Shown here piece after piece: positions 62,101 through 64,000 of a stretch of 64,000 nt of DNA. The stretch lies in NCBI RefSeq assembly GCF_028473665.1, contig NZ_CP098774.1:5203501-5267500 (forward strand), given 5' to 3'. Numbering within the stretch: the first letter of the stretch is position 1; each line of letters begins with the position of its first letter. The translations under genes and the position numbers were made by a program. Source of the stretch: Sphingomonas sp. QA11. GTDB lineage: Bacteria; Pseudomonadota; Alphaproteobacteria; Sphingomonadales; Sphingomonadaceae. Below the pieces are notes generated by a model. That model ran no database searches, was not told the origin of the DNA, and saw nothing but the letters and a program-made list of their open reading frames with translations.

Positions 62101-63836
62101 GCGGCTTCACCTTCGGGAAGACCGATCAACCCGCGCATAGTCTCGACGACACCCGATACCGTCGACAGCGACCGCGCCAGCGGCAAGCGCATAGCGGTCA
62201 ATGGTCCATCGAGAGCATCACGCAATCCCTGAGCTACCACAGCGGCGGCAGTCAGGTCGCTTTTCAAACGTGCCAGTTCAACGGGCTGTAGCTCAAGCGC
62301 TCCGACTCCCCAGAAGGGGTGGGACCGCAATAAACCTAAGGCTTGAAGCAGAGACCCGAACTCAAGAAGATCGTTAGCAAGATCGCGTTCTTGTGCCTTC
62401 GGCATTGTAGCCAGCACATCTGCGTCGAAGCTCGGCGTTGGCGCATTCATGCCCATATACCGCGCTTGACGCGCAAGTGCGGAGAATGGCGTTTCACCCG
62501 TGGTCGCAATCGGTGCGTGAAGCGCTTCCGCGATCCTGTTCAAGCGGTCCCGCGTTTCCGTCAAAGCAACCGGCCCTTGCGGCATGGCAGGAATGGCTTG
62601 TGCAGCGCCAAGCGTCCTTGCGACTTCCGCTAGCACGACCTTCTTATTGGCCGATTTGGAATGCAGTTCGAGGCAAACGTTACGCAGGCCGACTTTGACC
62701 AGACGATCGTGAACCACCGAAAGCGCAGCCATCTTTTCGGCGACGAACAAAACGGTTTTGCCCTCTTTGGCGGCCGCTGCGATGATATTGGTGATCGTCT
62801 GGCTCTTGCCTGTGCCAGGCGGGCCTTGAACAACTAGGTTTCGTCCCGAACGGACTTCCTCGATCACCCGCGCCTGACTTGAATCAGCATCGACTACGTG
62901 GAACATCTTTTCAGGCGGCAGAATGTCGTCAAGGCGGTCATCGGGTCCAAACAGCGGTTGTTCGGAATCGAACCCCTCATACAATAGCCCGCGTGTCAGG
63001 GCGTGGCCTTCCAGTGCGTTGTCGGGCCAAGCATCGAGCGCGAGATCGAGATACATCAGCAGCTTAGAAAATGAAAAAAATCCCAGCTGCATCGCATCGC
63101 CGTCAATTTTCCATCGCGCGCGCTCGGTAATCACGCCTTCGACCTGCGCATAATAGTCGGAGGGATTCCAATTTTCTCCGACCTCGACCGCGGGAAGCCT
63201 GATCCCGAAATCATCCGCCAACCGCTGTTGGAGCGGAAGGTTTGTGATCAAATCCTCATCCCGAAACCTCACATCGTAAGTCGAAGTGCGGGCGTTGCGT
63301 ACCAGCTCTACCGGCAGCAGGATAAGGGGAGCCTCGCGAGCTACGGTTGAGGTCGTGTCCTCGAACCAAGTCAGGAATCCGAGAGCGAGGTAGAGGATGT
63401 TGACGCCTTGCTCTTCCTCAGCCGTTTTCGCTTCACGCGCGATTTTGAGCAGCTTTTTCGCCAGTGCGTCCGGCCCCAATCGCGTTTCCAACTGATTGTC
63501 GGTGTAGCGATCGGCGTCCGCCTCCTCGAAATCATCGTTTGCCAAGACAATATCGGGCACGTCATTTCCGCGCCGGGTATCATGTCCCAGCGCTCGAAAA
63601 CGCATGGCTTTTCCAGACGAAAGGATGGTCCAAACATTGTCCGATCGCTCGTTTGCAATATTGACAACGTTTCCCCGCGTGTTTGCGCGGTTGACGTGCA
63701 CGAGCCGATTTCGGGTACCAGTTTCTACCAGCCGCTTGCGCGTGTCATCGAACAGCTTTTGGATCGAGCGAGCGCTAGTTGTTTGCACGCCATCGCGATC
63801 ATATCCGCTATCGCCCAGTAGCGCTTCGTCATGCAC
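59112..63836 (-). CDS. Hhe-type defence protein: DUF4011, SF1 helicase, Vsr-like nuclease, DUF3320
   Basis: About 1574 residues in one frame. N-terminal DUF4011 (FDDTRKRLVETGTRNRLVH), an SF1/Upf1-like helicase with Walker A GPPGTGKS (K344) and Walker B DLLVIDEASQ (D961, E962), then a PD-(D/E)XK/Vsr-like nuclease (D1298 in FRIDIGV, E1315/D1317 in AVECDGATYH) and C-terminal DUF3320 (LAKRIVEVEGPICIEEVARR). This order is that of the single-gene Hhe anti-phage system. GTG 63836 has GAAAGG nine bases upstream; TTG 63884 is possible. The gene is AT-richer and less codon-biased than everything left of 59 kb, which suggests transfer. Confidence 0.88.
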   Translation of the reverse strand: MHDEALLGDSGYDRDGVQTTSARSIQKLFDDTRKRLVETGTRNRLVHVNRANTRGNVVNIANERSDNVWTILSSGKAMRFRALGHDTRRGNDVPDIVLANDDFEEADADRYTDNQLETRLGPDALAKKLLKIAREAKTAEEEQGVNILYLALGFLTWFEDTTSTVAREAPLILLPVELVRNARTSTYDVRFRDEDLITNLPLQQRLADDFGIRLPAVEVGENWNPSDYYAQVEGVITERARWKIDGDAMQLGFFSFSKLLMYLDLALDAWPDNALEGHALTRGLLYEGFDSEQPLFGPDDRLDDILPPEKMFHVVDADSSQARVIEEVRSGRNLVVQGPPGTGKSQTITNIIAAAAKEGKTVLFVAEKMAALSVVHDRLVKVGLRNVCLELHSKSANKKVVLAEVARTLGAAQAIPAMPQGPVALTETRDRLNRIAEALHAPIATTGETPFSALARQARYMGMNAPTPSFDADVLATMPKAQERDLANDLLEFGSLLQALGLLRSHPFWGVGALELQPVELARLKSDLTAAAVVAQGLRDALDGPLTAMRLPLARSLSTVSGVVETMRGLIGLPEGEAALASAISRTSDPARLTEALDTATAWRKLRDTEAAEFTEPAFDGEVASIRAPLVAGTGSFFARWGSAYRGASRQLGGMLRIQLPKSATDRVNLVDRLLEVKRLRTRWGDDEAFMSAALGEIWRGERTGFARVAGIARWVSKARDVPLTIDIEQAIDLGAAAAALQAMIDTLERQSPTTRDAIDRVTGILQLDPEIFDGGMEGVDLIDITARFSAMADSVDRYAEWARLRRLENRLAAGGVAALAARVAGSALDGNAAVIELKFARAERLWRDAISAWPELKEIGNLNRHALAQEFAGLERKRLKENVTTILAGHLGQVPQGAFGEMKIVRGEIGKRRAHIALRRLFEQAPAALQRIKPVLLMSPISVAQYLTPGRLSFDLLVIDEASQVRPEDALGAIARARQIVVVGDQKQLPPSSFFDRLVADDGENDEEDEEGEENLLGGAAALGSLESILSLCEARGLSSRMLQWHYRSRDPSLIRVSNREFYEDGLILPPSPLQEDPAYGLIFTKVDGVYDKGGKRDNRREGEAIIKRVSEHARANPDLSLGIVTFSSAQKNTITELLELARRTDGALDTFLREGQSEDLFVKNIENVQGDERDVILVSVGYGPTIAGGRLTSMSFGPVNGEGGERRLNVLFTRARIRCEVFASFDPGDIDASRVSREGPRILRRFLEFAKSGKLDDAVVTGEPADTPFEEDVADVIRSFGFLADPQVGSAGFRIDIGVRHPDKPGTYLLAVECDGATYHSALWARERDRLRQDVLEHLGWRFHRIWSTDWFYNRRAEIERLRAVLAEARDDTSGVRINGANVARPVSDDAGPPIVETFVVPPSVERKMPAYIRAHFPVSSHLEPHEVSMATLGPLAKRIVEVEGPICIEEVARRIAACFGREKAGRRILAVARQALVGQARISSELRSDNDFWFTSAQRDEPPVRDRSEEYGATLKADAISMLEIRGALAIARGDNAGGADADLIRSAARLLGFRRVGSDLQVRLTAGLEE

Positions 63837-63928
63837 GGATTGAAACCTTTCGATATTTCGCGGCGCGGCCAAAGCGGCTGGCAACTAAACGTCTCGCGCT
63901 AGAGTGGAGATTGGGAACCGATCTCGGT

Positions 63929-64000
63929 TCAAACCGCCTTTTTGCCCTCAAGCTCATTGATGCGTGCTTCCAGTAAGGGAGCAAGCTTATAGATGTCTGT
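63929..64000 (-). CDS. C-terminal end of a gene running off the window
   Basis: The minus strand is open from the window edge to a TGA at 63929-63931, giving 23 residues (DIYKLAPLLEARINELE..KKAV). The heptad-like leucines suggest a coiled coil. It ends 44 bases before the TTG alternative of the helicase gene, so the two could be co-transcribed. Family cannot be told from this piece. Confidence 0.4.
   Translation of the reverse strand, partial: TDIYKLAPLLEARINELEGKKAV

Noticed and set aside
1..64000. tRNA, rRNA, CRISPR arrays, insertion sequences or prophage genes
   Set aside because: None seen on either strand; the only repeats are the intergenic hairpin families and the CTGTT cluster. A small RNA cannot be excluded by eye.

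Overview
The window looks like a chromosomal segment of an alphaproteobacterium of the order Sphingomonadales (Sphingomonas-like). The basis is high-GC coding sequence throughout, two TonB-dependent receptors, exported sugar enzymes, a non-phosphorylative L-arabinose pathway, an EcfG-type promoter, a HisKA_2 kinase and a MexEF-like RND pump. No rRNA, tRNA, CRISPR array, insertion sequence or prophage was seen. Genus is inference.

Layout. 1-0.7 kb: two unrecognised small genes, the first cut by the window edge. 0.75-8 kb: sugar genes, namely two exported Gfo/Idh/MocA oxidoreductases, a cupin and an MFS sugar transporter on the minus strand, facing a GH13 alpha-glucosidase. 7.1-19 kb: an arabinose/galactose cluster with an aldose 1-dehydrogenase, GH51 arabinofuranosidase, AraD1/GguC-like FAH protein, FCD-type GntR regulator, GH2 beta-galactosidase, sugar-acid dehydratase, mutarotase and FHS sugar permease. 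A 15-bp motif is repeated exactly in both divergent intergenic regions, so four transcription units may form one regulon. 19-30 kb: M28 peptidase, acetate permease pair, ClC channel, DUF389 protein, GDSL hydrolase, polysaccharide deacetylase and Kup. 30-35 kb: diguanylate cyclase, TonB receptor, TSUP permease and a decayed DJ-1/PfpI gene.

35.3-40 kb is the most unusual part. A secreted YD-repeat/bulb-lectin mini-protein precedes a three-gene unit: a 690-aa protein with a VioB-like ferritin-like N-terminus and a C-terminal segment holding 11 cysteines in 118 residues, then a DUF692 (MNIO) oxidative enzyme and a DUF2063 partner. MNIO/partner pairs normally modify cysteines of short RiPP precursors (methanobactin, bufferins). 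Here the probable substrate is fused to a large enzyme-like domain.

40-48 kb: HisKA_2 kinase, a 49-aa membrane protein behind an EcfG-type promoter, KatE-type catalase, DUF763, cyclophilin and DUF2252. 47.9-55.3 kb: an RND efflux operon (unknown small protein, MFP, RND, OMF) and a divergent TetR gene sharing the same operator. 55.4-58.9 kb: a heme/hemoglobin TonB receptor and a DUF6607 protein behind an iron-box-like palindrome. 59.1-64 kb: a visibly AT-richer DUF4011-helicase-nuclease-DUF3320 gene of the Hhe anti-phage type and the tail of another gene, probably the edge of an acquired defence island.

Convergent gene ends and some intra-operon gaps carry a roughly 100-bp dispersed inverted repeat, here called family A. 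Start codons were chosen from Shine-Dalgarno spacing and family alignment, and several are GTG or TTG.
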